Assembly (NCBI GenBank): GCA_002256995.1
Contig: NCGX01000001.1
Coordinates: 117,785 to 181,784, forward strand
From: Hydrogenophilales bacterium 16-64-40
GTDB taxonomy: Bacteria > Pseudomonadota > Gammaproteobacteria > Burkholderiales > Thiobacillaceae
DNA: 64,000 bases
Direction: 5' to 3'
In this document: positions 43,013-52,293 of the stretch, one piece after another
Numbering within the stretch: the first letter of the stretch is position 1
Layout of the letters: each line of letters opens with the position of its first letter
Made by a program: the position numbers and the translations under genes
The notes under the pieces: model-generated
What the model saw: only the letters and a program-made list of their open reading frames with translations
The model's database searches: none
Told to the model about the DNA's origin: nothing

Positions 43013-45205
43013 ATGGAGCGCGAAATGCCAGAAAACTCTGTCGTAGTTAACCTCAATCAATTTGAGCGTACGCGCCGCGCGCAGGTCTCCGCCGAGACCC
43101 TGTCGATCCTGCACGGCTGCCGCGACCTGCTGATCGAAGGCGCGACCCGCGTGCTGACGCGGCAGTCCGAGGCGATGGAAAACACCCTGCTGGCGATGGC
43201 CGACCGTTCGCCGCTGCTGGAGACGCGCAATTCGTATTACAGCGCCCAGGGCATCCTCAATACGCGGACCAATGAATTGCTGAGCGCGTGCAAGGATGCG
43301 TATTGCCAGACTTTCAACGATTTTTCCCACAACCGCGAAAAGCCCGCCGGCGGTGAACTGCTCGAGTTGTCCCTGCTGGACGACCAGGATTTCGAAATCA
43401 CGCTGGTGATCGACAAAGCCACCTCGCGGTTGCGTTACAACTGCGCCGAAGAGCTGGTCGCCCTGGATGCCCGCATCGCCCACCTGCTGGGCCGCTCCGA
43501 CCTGTCCGAAAACGACAGTCCGCTCGGCCCGCGTGTCCTGTGCGAAGCGCTGCTGGATGGCATCAGCCGCATGCAGATTGAACAGAACGTACGGATCGTG
43601 CTGTTGAACCAGTTCGATCTGGTGCTGACCACCGAACTTGCCCACATCTACCAATCCATCAACCGCTTCCTGATCGACCGTGGCATCCTGACCGATCTCA
43701 AGGTCGGCGCAAAAAGCCGGGCGCAAGGCACAACCCCTAACAGCGCCGGGACAGCCGGTCCGGCCCCGGCCATGCAAGGGCAGACGGGTGGCGACATGTT
43801 CAAGCTGTTCGAGCAGCTGGCGCACAGCGGTAGCACAGCGGGAGGGACGGGGGGGGCGCCCGCGGGTCTGGCCGGATTCAGCCTGCTCGACTCGCTCGGC
43901 CAGCTGCAATCCGGCGCCATGATGCTGCCCGGCGGCGGCCGCTTCGTACTGCCCCTGCTGGAAGCCGCCACGATCCAGAACGTGTTGCGCAGCCTGCAGC
44001 AAAGCCCGGTGATGCAATCGGCAAGCCCGCTCGACGCGGTGCTGGTCGATGCGGTGGCGATGCTGTTCGACGTGGTGTTCGAAGACGCGGCCATCCCGGA
44101 TCATCTCAAGACGCAAATCGCGCGCCTGCAGATTCCGGTGCTGAAGGCGGCGATGCTCGACCGCAACTTCTTCTCGCAATCGAACCATCCGGTTCGCCGC
44201 ATGCTGGATGCGATCGCCACGCTGGCCGTCCACCTGCCCGACAACGAGGCCGGCAATGCGCGGCTGGAAGCCATTTCGCAAGTGGTCAGCCGGGTGCTCG
44301 ACAGCTTCGAAAAGGACATCACCGTATTCGACTCCGCTGCCGTAGAGCTGGAAGCGATGGGCAGTCAGCTCGAAGAAACGCTGGAAGAAATCGTCGATGC
44401 CAGTCTGCAGCAGGACATCGCCCAGATCAGGCAGTCCGAACGCGCAGAGCTCGCGCCGGTGATCGTGCACGACTTCATCAATCGCGCGCTCAAGGAGCAG
44501 CCGGTGGTGGACGCCCTGCGCGAGTTTTTGCGGCGCGATTGGGCCCAGCTGCTGACCCTGGATTACGTCAACGAAGGCGAGCAGGGCGCGCATTTCAACA
44601 GCCATGTCGAAACCATGCGCGAACTGGTATGGAGCGTGCAGCCCAAGGCTGACATGGACGCACGGCTGATGCTGGTGCGCATCCTGCCCGGACTGCTGAA
44701 ACGGCTGCGCGAAGGGGTGGCCGAAATCGATCTGCCGCAAAAGCTGTCCGACCGCTTCTTCGCCACGCTGGTCATTCTGCACGCCAATGCGGTGCGTCCC
44801 AACGCCCAGCCGGTGCCGCTGCCCGACATCACGCCCGAGGAAATCGAGGAACTGACGCCCGCCCCGGCAGCTGCCGAGGCCGCCATGTCAGCGCCGGAAC
44901 CCGAAGCACCCGGTGTGGACGATGAGTTCGCGCTGCGCGCCCGCGCCTTGAGCAAGGGCGACTGGGTTGAATTCCACTACGACGACGGCACCTTCCGCTG
45001 GGCACGGCTGGGTTGGGCCAGCACCATCAAGAACACCTATTTGTTCTCGGACCAGGACGGCATGAACAGCTTTTCCATCAGCCAGCTCCGCCTGGCCGAC
45101 AAGCTTCGCCGTGGCGAAGCGGTGCTGGTCGAACGCAAATCCATCACCGAATCGGCGTTCGGCAAGCTGATGAACCTGTTCCGCCAGAAACTCGGCCACG
45201 CCTGA
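43013..45205 (+). CDS. DUF1631 family protein (second), riboswitch-controlled
   Basis: A 730-aa protein, homologous along its length to the preceding one (LIEGATRVLTRQSEAMENTLLA, LVDAVAMLFDVVFEDAAIPD, LQIPVLKAAMLDRNFFSQ, HPVRRMLDAIATLAVHLPDN). A low-complexity Gly/Ala linker lies near 240-290. The C-terminal module (about 645-725) has LSKGDWVEFHYDDGTFRWARL and TYLFSDQDGMNSFSISQL; I see neither RxxxR nor (D/N)xSxxG, so direct c-di-GMP binding is not supported. The ATG at 43013 follows GAGGTGATCC. Leader elements imply control by flagellar sigma-28 and c-di-GMP. ATG 43025 is an alternative start. Confidence 0.88.
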   Translation: MEREMPENSVVVNLNQFERTRRAQVSAETLSILHGCRDLLIEGATRVLTRQSEAMENTLLAMADRSPLLETRNSYYSAQGILNTRTNELLSACKDAYCQTFNDFSHNREKPAGGELLELSLLDDQDFEITLVIDKATSRLRYNCAEELVALDARIAHLLGRSDLSENDSPLGPRVLCEALLDGISRMQIEQNVRIVLLNQFDLVLTTELAHIYQSINRFLIDRGILTDLKVGAKSRAQGTTPNSAGTAGPAPAMQGQTGGDMFKLFEQLAHSGSTAGGTGGAPAGLAGFSLLDSLGQLQSGAMMLPGGGRFVLPLLEAATIQNVLRSLQQSPVMQSASPLDAVLVDAVAMLFDVVFEDAAIPDHLKTQIARLQIPVLKAAMLDRNFFSQSNHPVRRMLDAIATLAVHLPDNEAGNARLEAISQVVSRVLDSFEKDITVFDSAAVELEAMGSQLEETLEEIVDASLQQDIAQIRQSERAELAPVIVHDFINRALKEQPVVDALREFLRRDWAQLLTLDYVNEGEQGAHFNSHVETMRELVWSVQPKADMDARLMLVRILPGLLKRLREGVAEIDLPQKLSDRFFATLVILHANAVRPNAQPVPLPDITPEEIEELTPAPAAAEAAMSAPEPEAPGVDDEFALRARALSKGDWVEFHYDDGTFRWARLGWASTIKNTYLFSDQDGMNSFSISQLRLADKLRRGEAVLVERKSITESAFGKLMNLFRQKLGHA

Positions 45206-45288
45206 ACGCGTGGTTGCCGCATACGACGCCAACCCGTCCAGCGGCGCATCCCATTGATTCACCCGATCACCCCGGCTACCCTGCCGGG

Positions 45289-46323
45289 GTGAAATCATTC
45301 GCCTCCCGCATCATCCGCTGGCAGCAGCGCCACGGCCGCCACGCCCTGCCTTGGCAGTCCACCCGCGATCCTTACCGCATCTGGCTGTCGGAAGTCATGC
45401 TGCAGCAGACCCAGGTGGCCACGGTCATCCCCTACTTCGAGCGCTTTGTCGCGCGCTTCCCCGATCTGGCCGCCCTCGCTGCCGCGCACGAGGACGATGT
45501 GCTCGCGCTGTGGAGCGGGCTCGGCTACTACAGCCGCGCGCGCAACCTGCATGCCGCCGCGCGCACCATCGCCGAATGCCATGATGGAATGTTCCCGGCC
45601 GCGGCCGATGCCATCGCGCAGTTGCCCGGCGTCGGGCGCTCGACAGCTGCCGCCATTGCCGCGCTGGCGTTCGGCCAGCGCGGCGCCATTCTCGACGGCA
45701 ACGTCAAACGCGTGCTGGCGCGCCACGGCGGAATCGCCGGCTGGCCCGGCGACAAGAGCGTTGAAACGGCGCTATGGCGACTGGCCGAGTCGCATCTACC
45801 GCGCAACGCCATCGAGGCCTACACCCAGGGCATGATGGATCTGGGCGCACTCGCCTGCACGCGCAGCCGGCCCGCCTGCCCGGCGTGCCCGGTCAATACC
45901 GATTGCATTGCATTCACGCAGCATCGAACCGCCGAATTGCCCACGCCTCGCCCCAAAAAAGCCCTCCCCGAAAAACAGGTGTTGATGCTGCTGCTGCTTG
46001 ACCGGGGCGAGCTGATGCTGGAAAAGCGCCCCGCACGGGGAATCTGGGGCGGCTTATGGAGCCTGCCCGAACTCACGGTGGATGCCGACGCCGCCGCCCA
46101 CTGCCGTGACCGCTTAGGCTTCACCCCGCTCGCGCAGCAGGCGCTGCCGCAATTCAGCCACAGCTTCACCCACTTCAAGCTGCATATCCTGCCCATCCAG
46201 ATGCAGCTTGCGCCGCGCCAGATCACGCTGCCCGGCCAAATTTGGCTGGCCCCGGCCGACGCGCTCAGTGCGGCACTGCCCACGCCGGTACGCAAACTGG
46301 TGGCCCAGCTCGACCTCGCCTGA
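45289..46323 (+). CDS. mutY: A/G-specific adenine glycosylase MutY
   Basis: MutY removes adenine mispaired with 8-oxoguanine. The 344-aa protein has WLSEVMLQQTQVATVIPYF with the catalytic Glu, the helix-hairpin-helix LPGVGRSTAAAIAALAFGQ with the catalytic Asp in ILDGNVKRV, and a 4Fe-4S loop CTRSRPACPACPVNTDC (C-x6-C-x2-C-x5-C). The C-terminal Nudix-like domain recognises 8-oxoG (GGLWSLPEL, SHSFTHFKLH). The start is GTG 45289, because the longer open frame is antisense-like. It follows the second DUF1631 gene by 83 bp. Confidence 0.96.
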   Translation: MKSFASRIIRWQQRHGRHALPWQSTRDPYRIWLSEVMLQQTQVATVIPYFERFVARFPDLAALAAAHEDDVLALWSGLGYYSRARNLHAAARTIAECHDGMFPAAADAIAQLPGVGRSTAAAIAALAFGQRGAILDGNVKRVLARHGGIAGWPGDKSVETALWRLAESHLPRNAIEAYTQGMMDLGALACTRSRPACPACPVNTDCIAFTQHRTAELPTPRPKKALPEKQVLMLLLLDRGELMLEKRPARGIWGGLWSLPELTVDADAAAHCRDRLGFTPLAQQALPQFSHSFTHFKLHILPIQMQLAPRQITLPGQIWLAPADALSAALPTPVRKLVAQLDLA

Positions 46324-46400
46324 ACATCGCGCTGCCGCATCTGGCTGTCTGTGTAGGGAGTGCTATATATGTATTAAATCAGCCTGTCACAGGAGTTGAC

Positions 46401-46724
46401 ATGGACGCTTCCCCCTCCTCGCCCGGCCCCGCCATCTTCGATGCCGATGGTTTCCTGCTCGACCCGGCAATGTGGAGCGAAAGCCTGGCCGAGCGCGTCG
46501 CCCGCAGCGACGGCCTGGGTGAACTCAACGAATTGCAGATCGGTCTGCTGCACGCATTGCGGGGCGAGTATGCCAAGCACGGCAGCGTGACCGCGCTGAG
46601 TCACGTCTGTCATCTCACCGGGCAGGATGCCGACTGCATGCAGCGCCTGTTCCCCAGCCCGCGCGAGGCATGGCGGATCGCCGGCCTGCCCAATCCCGGC
46701 GAGGAAGCCAAGGCCTACATGTAG
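46401..46724 (+). CDS. DsrC/TusE-family protein lacking the C-terminal cysteines
   Basis: A 107-aa protein with the DsrC/TusE fold segments: FDADGFLLDPAMWSESLAER near the N-terminus, LNELQIGLLHALRGEYAKHG, and the family end LFPSPREAWRIAGLPNP. True DsrC and TusE end in ...GLPKPxxC with a penultimate Cys, plus, in DsrC, a second Cys eleven residues earlier. Here these positions are filled by other residues and the tail is EEAKAYM. The only cysteines are in CHLTGQDADC. Cysteine-lacking homologs are called RspA and may be regulatory. GGAG lies 6 bases before ATG. Confidence 0.85.
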   Translation: MDASPSSPGPAIFDADGFLLDPAMWSESLAERVARSDGLGELNELQIGLLHALRGEYAKHGSVTALSHVCHLTGQDADCMQRLFPSPREAWRIAGLPNPGEEAKAYM

Positions 46725-46792
46725 GTCTTCCGGCAGTGCGACGCCGGGCAAACCACCTTCCCAAGAGTCGTTCGCGTCAAACCATCACGATA

Positions 46793-47539
46793 CTAATCCT
46801 TCGGCGTATCGATATAGGCCTTCCCCTGCGGGCACCCCGAGTTGTAATGCCGGACCTTCGCACGGGTGTAGGCAAGCGGCTGCCCAGGCAACCCGGTCGC
46901 CGGGTCGCGCTCGAAATGGATCCGCACCTCGCGCAGCATGGGCCGGCGCTTGGCCGGGTCGGGTGTGCGCGGCGTCTGGCAGTCGAAGGTCACCGCATCC
47001 TTCAATGCCGGGTCGGCGCGGGCCAGCGTCTCGCGCAGGGAGGCCAGACTGATTTCGCGGCCCGTGTGGCGCGCGATCTCGCTGCCGATAGCGCGATTGA
47101 CGCGTTCGGTCAACGCGACCGAAGCGGCGAAATAATCGGCCTCGGCAAGCCCCGAGCAGCTGCCGTGCTTGGCCCACTGGTAGCGGTCGAGGCAGTCCGC
47201 CGCCGCCGGCATCACCTGACCCAGACGCGCATGCGTTACCGCCGGCAGGTGCAGTGGCGGCAAGCGACAGAATGCGCCGCTGGTTTCACCGCCGCAGTAC
47301 GAAGGATGCTTGCGGTCGGTGCGATTCGGCCATAGTCCATGCAGCGTCAGCGGCATCGCCCTGAAGCCGGCCTCGGACAGGACCTGGCATTGCGCGAACG
47401 CCTGCTTGCGTTGCGGTTCATCCTCGCAGAACGCCGGCGCCACGCTCAGGGCCAGCAGGTAATAGTCGAAGCGCGCAGGCTCGGCACAGCCGGCGAGCGG
47501 CGCCAGAAGCAGCACGAAAACCCAGCCTTTCCATCGCAT
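46793..47539 (-). CDS. ribonuclease T2 family lipoprotein
   Basis: The 248-aa protein has a lipoprotein-type signal with lipobox LAGC (Cys18) and the two T2 active-site blocks: TLHGLWP (His67, CAS I) and WAKHGSC (His126, CAS II), with Cys pairs. E. coli RNase I is the known relative; it degrades RNA in the periplasm. The lipobox suggests anchoring to a membrane facing the periplasm. ATG 47539 is chosen, since the frame above it is not signal-like. It stands alone, convergent with the DsrC-like gene and divergent from ilvE. Confidence 0.9.
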   Translation of the reverse strand: MRWKGWVFVLLLAPLAGCAEPARFDYYLLALSVAPAFCEDEPQRKQAFAQCQVLSEAGFRAMPLTLHGLWPNRTDRKHPSYCGGETSGAFCRLPPLHLPAVTHARLGQVMPAAADCLDRYQWAKHGSCSGLAEADYFAASVALTERVNRAIGSEIARHTGREISLASLRETLARADPALKDAVTFDCQTPRTPDPAKRRPMLREVRIHFERDPATGLPGQPLAYTRAKVRHYNSGCPQGKAYIDTPKD

Positions 47540-47641
47540 GTTCTGTCTCCCGTCTGACCGCATCGTGCCACAATGCGGCCGCCTCGCCGCGTCCGGATTC
47601 CGGTAAAATCGGCGTTTTCCATTCGTTAAGAGATTTTCACC

Positions 47642-48565
47642 ATGTCCATGGCCGACCGCGATGGCGTCATCTGGTACGACGGCAAACTCGTTCCCTGGCG
47701 CGACGCCACCACCCACGTCCTCACCCACACCCTACACTACGGCATGGGCGTCTTCGAGGGCGTGCGCGCATACAAGGCCGAACAGGGCACGGCGATTTTC
47801 CGCCTGCAGGAACACACCGACCGGCTGTTCCGCTCCGCTCACATCCTCGGCATGAAGCTGCCGTTCGACAAAGACACGATCTCCGAAGCGCAGCGCACCG
47901 TGGTTCGCGAGAACGGGCTCGAATCGGGCTATCTGCGCCCGATGGCGTTTCTCGGTTCCGAGGCCATGGGCATCTCGGCCAAGAACCTGTCGGTTCATGT
48001 CATCGTCGCCGCCTGGCCGTGGGGCACCTATCTGGGGCAGGAAGCACTGGAGCGCGGCATCCGCGTCAAGACCAGCTCGTTCTCGCGCCATCACGTCAAC
48101 GTCACCATGTGCAAGGCCAAGGCCAACGGCAACTACATGAACTCCATCCTGGCGCACAAGGAAGCCGAGACGGACGGCTACGACGAAGCGCTGCTGCTCG
48201 ACGTCGACGGCTTTGTCGCCGAAGGCTCGGGCGAGAACGTCTTCATCATCCGCAACGGCAAGCTCATTACCCCGGACTTGACCAGCGCGCTGGAAGGCAT
48301 CACCCGCGACACCATCATCACGCTGGCCGCCGAAATCGGCCTGCCGCTGGTTGAAAAACGCATCACCCGCGACGAGGTCTACAGCGCCGACGAGGCCTTC
48401 TTCACCGGCACCGCCGCCGAGGTCACGCCGATCCGCGAGCTCGACAACCGGGCGATTGGCGAAGGCACACGCGGCCCTATTACCACCCGGCTGCAGGCGA
48501 TGTATTTCGACTGCGTGCACGGCCGTGCCGCGGCCCACACCGACTGGCTCACCCCGGTCAGATAA
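47642..48565 (+). CDS. ilvE: branched-chain amino acid aminotransferase
   Basis: IlvE transfers the amino group of glutamate to the 2-oxo acids of Leu, Ile and Val. The 307-aa PLP fold type IV enzyme has HYGMGVFEGVRAY near the N-terminus, the catalytic-lysine segment MCKAKANGNYMNS (near 157), EALLLDVDGFVAEGSGEN and EAFFTGTAAEVTPI. The start is ATG 47642; an alternative ATG two codons on (47648) is in the same frame. The zinc-finger gene follows 11 bp after. Confidence 0.96.
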   Translation: MSMADRDGVIWYDGKLVPWRDATTHVLTHTLHYGMGVFEGVRAYKAEQGTAIFRLQEHTDRLFRSAHILGMKLPFDKDTISEAQRTVVRENGLESGYLRPMAFLGSEAMGISAKNLSVHVIVAAWPWGTYLGQEALERGIRVKTSSFSRHHVNVTMCKAKANGNYMNSILAHKEAETDGYDEALLLDVDGFVAEGSGENVFIIRNGKLITPDLTSALEGITRDTIITLAAEIGLPLVEKRITRDEVYSADEAFFTGTAAEVTPIRELDNRAIGEGTRGPITTRLQAMYFDCVHGRAAAHTDWLTPVR

Positions 48566-48576
48566 GCGAGACCCGC

Positions 48577-48780
48577 ATGAGCGAACGGCACGACAATACC
48601 CAGCGCGTCATCGAGGTCACCGAGGGCGACCTGCCCCTGCACTGTCCGATGCCGCAGCACGCAGACTGGAATGCCCACCCGCGCGTCTATCTGCCCATCG
48701 AATCGCGCGGCGAAGCGCTGTGCCCTTATTGCGGCACGCTCTATCGCCTGAAAGGCAAACCCAGCGGCAGCCATCACTAG
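48577..48780 (+). CDS. zinc-finger domain protein (zf-CHCC type)
   Basis: The 67-aa protein has a C-terminal zinc-ribbon-like motif: LHCPMPQHADWNAHPRVYLP (Cys and His ligands), then ALCPYCGTLYRL (CxxC). Similar small proteins are encoded beside branched-chain aminotransferase genes across betaproteobacteria and are related to the NDUFS6-type zinc finger. Function is not established. It lies 11 bp after ilvE and is convergent with hemW. Confidence 0.85.
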   Translation: MSERHDNTQRVIEVTEGDLPLHCPMPQHADWNAHPRVYLPIESRGEALCPYCGTLYRLKGKPSGSHH

Positions 48781-48821
48781 CAGTTTGCAGGCGGAGGCCG
48801 AAATCCGCTTCGCCTGCCCCG

Positions 48822-50000
48822 CTAGCCCGGCAAAAACAATTCCAGCAGATCGTTCAAGAAACGCTGTCCCTGCAGCGTCGGCTTGAGCCGGGTCGCGTCC
48901 CGCTCCAGCAAGCCCAGGCCGCGCGCACGCTCGAGGGCGGACGCGCAGACGATCAGCGGCAGCCCGGTGCGCTCGTCGAACAGCGCGGCAGGCACGCCCT
49001 CATTGAGGCGCAGGGCGTTCATCATGAACTCGAACGGCAGGTCGTCGCGCGTGAGCGCGCGGGCGTCGGCGATGTGCGCGCCCTGCGCCACGGCATCCAT
49101 ATACTGCTGCGGATGCTTGGTACGCATCTGCCGCAGAATGCGGTCGTGGAAGCTGAGTTTTGAATGGGCGCCGGCGCCGATGCCAAGATAGTCGCCGAAC
49201 TGCCAGTAGTTGAGGTTGTGGCGGCTGGCGTGGTGCGGCCGCGCATAGGCCGAGGTCTCGTAGTGCTGCATGCCCGCCTCGGCCAGCCGCGCCTCGATCG
49301 CCAGCTGCATGTCGGCAGCAAGATCATCATCCGGAAGGTTCGGCGGCGCTGTATGGCCGAACGGCGTGTTGGGTTCGAGCGTGAGGTGGTAGGCCGACAG
49401 ATGCGGTGGCCTGAACGTCAGCGCAGTCTCGAGATCGGCCAGCGCCTCGCCCAGCGTTTGCCCTGGCAGCGCGTACATCAGGTCGAGATTGAAGGTGTCG
49501 AAATGAGTGGCGGCAAGCTCAGCCGCGCAGCGCGCTTCGGCATCGTCGTGGATGCGCCCCAACGCCTTGAGATGACGCGGGTCGAAGCTCTGGATGCCGA
49601 GCGACACGCGCGTCACGCCCGCCTCGCGGAAGCCGGCGAACTTGGCGGCCTCCACCGTCCCCGGGTTGGCCTCCAGGGTGATTTCCGCGCCAGCTGCCAA
49701 TTGCGTCAACGTGCGCACGCCGGTCAGGATGCGGTCGATCCCCTCCGCTGAAAACAGGCTTGGGGTGCCGCCGCCGAAGAACACCGTATGGACCCTGCGT
49801 CCCCAGATATCGGGTAGCGCGCGCTCCAGATCAAGCAGCAGCGCATCAATGTAGGCGGCTTCGGGGATACCTTGCGCGGCATGCGAGTTGAAGTCGCAAT
49901 ACGGGCACTTCTTCACGCACCACGGCAGGTGGATGTAGAGCGACAGCGGCGGCGAAACGTTCAGGCCGCCGTTGAACACACGGATAACGGACTCAGCCAA
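48822..50000 (-). CDS. hemW: radical SAM heme chaperone HemW
   Basis: HemW is a radical SAM protein that carries heme to its targets; older annotation as oxygen-independent coproporphyrinogen oxidase is wrong for this branch. It has the CVKKCPYC motif (CxxxCxxC) after SLYIHLPW, GGGTPSLFSAEGIDRIL, and a C-terminal HemW domain (ELFLPG end). The length from TTG 50000 is 392 aa; a GTG seven codons on (49979) is also possible and gives the more usual N-terminus. The start region overlaps the rdgB stop by 8 bp. Confidence 0.93.
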   Translation of the reverse strand: MAESVIRVFNGGLNVSPPLSLYIHLPWCVKKCPYCDFNSHAAQGIPEAAYIDALLLDLERALPDIWGRRVHTVFFGGGTPSLFSAEGIDRILTGVRTLTQLAAGAEITLEANPGTVEAAKFAGFREAGVTRVSLGIQSFDPRHLKALGRIHDDAEARCAAELAATHFDTFNLDLMYALPGQTLGEALADLETALTFRPPHLSAYHLTLEPNTPFGHTAPPNLPDDDLAADMQLAIEARLAEAGMQHYETSAYARPHHASRHNLNYWQFGDYLGIGAGAHSKLSFHDRILRQMRTKHPQQYMDAVAQGAHIADARALTRDDLPFEFMMNALRLNEGVPAALFDERTGLPLIVCASALERARGLGLLERDATRLKPTLQGQRFLNDLLELFLPG

Positions 50001-50583
50001 GCCGCTTCAGCTTGTCGGCCAGTTCGCGCAAGGCCTGACCGCGGTGCGAGACGGCATTCTTCTGATCCTCACCGAGCTCGGCGCCGGTCTTGCCGAATTC
50101 AGGGACAAGAAAATACGGGTCGTAGCCGAAGCCGTTCTCGCCGCGCGGCGTGTCGATGATTTCGCCGAACCAGCGGCCCTCGGCGATCAGCGGTTCGGGG
50201 TCGTCGGCGTAGCGCACCAGCACCATCACGCAGTAGTAGTGCGCGCGGCGGTTGGGCTGTCCGGAGAGGGCGGCGATCAGCTTTTCGTTGTTGCGCGCGT
50301 CGGATTTCGGCTCGCCGGCATAGCGCGCGGAATACACGCCGGGCGCGCCGTTCAGGGCCTCGACGCAGATGCCGGAGTCGTCGGCCAGCGCCGGCAGGCC
50401 GGTGTGGGCGCTGGCGTGGCGCGCTTTGGCGAGGCAGTTTTCGACGAAGGTGACGTGCGGCTCGGGGCAGTCGGGGACGCCGAAATCGGACTGCGGCGCG
50501 GCTGCGATGTCGAGCGGCTCGAGGATGCGCGCGATTTCGCGCAGCTTGCCCGGATTGCCGGAGGCGATGACGAGTTTCTTCAT
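49993..50583 (-). CDS. rdgB: XTP/dITP diphosphatase (non-canonical purine NTPase)
   Basis: RdgB hydrolyses dITP, ITP and XTP to keep deaminated purines out of nucleic acids. The 196-aa protein has the family start [37 protein letters not shown] and [11 protein letters not shown]. It overlaps the rph stop by 4 bp and hemW by 8 bp, so rph-rdgB-hemW form a tight transcription unit, as is common in betaproteobacteria. Confidence 0.96.
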   Translation of the reverse strand: MKKLVIASGNPGKLREIARILEPLDIAAAPQSDFGVPDCPEPHVTFVENCLAKARHASAHTGLPALADDSGICVEALNGAPGVYSARYAGEPKSDARNNEKLIAALSGQPNRRAHYYCVMVLVRYADDPEPLIAEGRWFGEIIDTPRGENGFGYDPYFLVPEFGKTGAELGEDQKNAVSHRGQALRELADKLKRLG

Positions 50584-51311
50584 GCTGCCAGCGCCTCGTG
50601 CTGCGCCGTGGTGATCTGCTCGATGCCGGCGGTGGCCAGGTCGAGCAGCGCCTCGAGGGTGGCGCGGGAAAACGGTGCGCCCTCGGCGGTGCCCTGCACT
50701 TCGACAATGCCGCCGGTGCCCGTCATTACCACGTTCATGTCGGTGTCGCAGTCGGAGTCTTCGAGATAATCGAGGTCGAGCACCGGCTGGCCCTGATAGA
50801 CGCCGACCGAGACGGCAGCGATGCTGTCGATGAGCGGGGTCTCGGCGAGTTTGCCCTCGCGCACCAGCCAGCCGATAGCGTCGGCTACCGCGACATAGGC
50901 GCCACAGATGCTGGCGCAGCGGGTGCCGCCATCGGCCTGCAGCACGTCGCAGTCGATGTGCAGGGTGCGCTCGCCGAGTTTTTTCAGGTCGACCACGGCG
51001 CGCAGGCTGCGCCCGATCAGGCGCTGGATTTCCTGAGTGCGTCCCGATTGCTTGCCGCGAGCCGCTTCCCGATCACTGCGGGTATGGGTGGAGCGCGGCA
51101 GCATGCCGTATTCGGCGGTCAGCCAGCCCTCGCCGCTGCCTTTCTTGTGCGGCGGCAGCTTGTCGAGCACGCTGGCGGTGCACAGCACGCGAGTGTCGCC
51201 CATGCTGACGAGCACCGAGCCTTCGGCGTGCCGGGTGAACTGGCGGATGAAAGACAGGGTGCGCAGCGCGTCAGGCGCGCGGCCGCTGGGACGGGCAAGG
51301 GGAGCGGACAT
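50580..51311 (-). CDS. rph: ribonuclease PH
   Basis: RNase PH is a phosphorolytic exonuclease that trims tRNA 3' ends. The 243-aa protein has [42 protein letters not shown] (given here only as start of a longer conserved block), [12 protein letters not shown], and [12 protein letters not shown]. Length and motifs are standard. It is followed directly by rdgB, with a 73-bp gap to the PP2C gene upstream. Confidence 0.96.
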   Translation of the reverse strand: MSAPLARPSGRAPDALRTLSFIRQFTRHAEGSVLVSMGDTRVLCTASVLDKLPPHKKGSGEGWLTAEYGMLPRSTHTRSDREAARGKQSGRTQEIQRLIGRSLRAVVDLKKLGERTLHIDCDVLQADGGTRCASICGAYVAVADAIGWLVREGKLAETPLIDSIAAVSVGVYQGQPVLDLDYLEDSDCDTDMNVVMTGTGGIVEVQGTAEGAPFSRATLEALLDLATAGIEQITTAQHEALAA

Positions 51312-51384
51312 GGTGGGCGGTTCTAAACGGAAAACGCGATTTTACCGCGTCGCGTGCGCCCCACCCACAAAGCGCGCATCCGGG

Positions 51385-52293
51385 CTATTTGGCGGAGATT
51401 TTCTGGATGGCCTGCTGGATTTCGGCGATGGCGCGTTCGATTTCGTCGTCCGACACCGCCGCCGAGCCGGATAGGGGGCTCATTGCGTTGATCTGGGTGG
51501 TGACGCCGCCATCCGGTAGCGCCAGGGTGGAAATCGAGTCCTTGCTCGGCATCCGCGCCTCACCCCAGGTCATGGCGATCAGGCTGAGGTTGTCGCCGTG
51601 CTCGCCGCCGCGGAATTCGGCGTGATCCATCAGGTGACGCACTGCATCTTCCAGCGTGTAGGCATGCAGCAGGGCCGATATCTCAGGCATGCTGATCATG
51701 CCCCAGATGCCGTCGGTGCACAGCAGCATGGTGTCGCCGTCGTGCAAGGGGATCGGCGCGTTGCATTCCACCTGCGGCGGCACATACCCCCCCAGGCAGT
51801 TGGACACCTTGTTGCGCTCCGGGTGGGTGCCCGCCTCTTCTTCGCTGATGATGCCGTTGCGCACCAGCTGGGCCACCGCGGTGTGGTCTTCCGTGCGCGC
51901 AAGCAGACCGCCGTCGCTGAACAGATACAGTCGCGAATCGCCCACATGCGCCCAGTAAGCCGTGTTGTCCTGGATGACGGCGGCGACACTGGTGGTATGA
52001 GGGATTTCCAGCAGATCCTGCTCGACCGCGTAATCGTTGATCGCATAATGCGCACGCGTGGTCGCATCGGCCAGGAAGGCCATGGGGTCGTCCAGGCGCG
52101 GCTTGGCCATTTTCTGGAACTGGTCGGTCAGCGTCTGCACCGCGATCTGCGCGGCGATTTCGCCGTGCATATGGCCGCCCATGCCGTCCGCCACCACCAT
52201 CAGCAGCGCTTCACGGCTGTAGGAATAGGCAACCCGGTCCTGATTGTTTTTGCGCCCGCCCTGACGTGACGCCTGGTAGATGGTGAATTTCAT
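51385..52293 (-). CDS. PP2C-family protein serine/threonine phosphatase
   Basis: The 302-aa PPM phosphatase has the metal-binding motifs RQGGRKNNQDRVAY, MVVADGMGGHMHGE (Asp and Gly of motif 2), TDGIWGMIS and GGEHGDNLSLIAM, with DSRLYLFSDG between. It likely reverses the kinase encoded next to it. It ends in a helical tail (AVSDDEIERAIAEIQQAIQ). The 210-bp gap to the kinase gene contains no convincing terminator or other gene. Confidence 0.92.
   Translation of the reverse strand: MKFTIYQASRQGGRKNNQDRVAYSYSREALLMVVADGMGGHMHGEIAAQIAVQTLTDQFQKMAKPRLDDPMAFLADATTRAHYAINDYAVEQDLLEIPHTTSVAAVIQDNTAYWAHVGDSRLYLFSDGGLLARTEDHTAVAQLVRNGIISEEEAGTHPERNKVSNCLGGYVPPQVECNAPIPLHDGDTMLLCTDGIWGMISMPEISALLHAYTLEDAVRHLMDHAEFRGGEHGDNLSLIAMTWGEARMPSKDSISTLALPDGGVTTQINAMSPLSGSAAVSDDEIERAIAEIQQAIQKISAK

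Noticed and set aside
45013-45288. N-terminal extension of MutY into the end of the second DUF1631 gene
   Set aside because: The added residues are an out-of-frame reading of that gene; GTG 45289 gives the family-like start.
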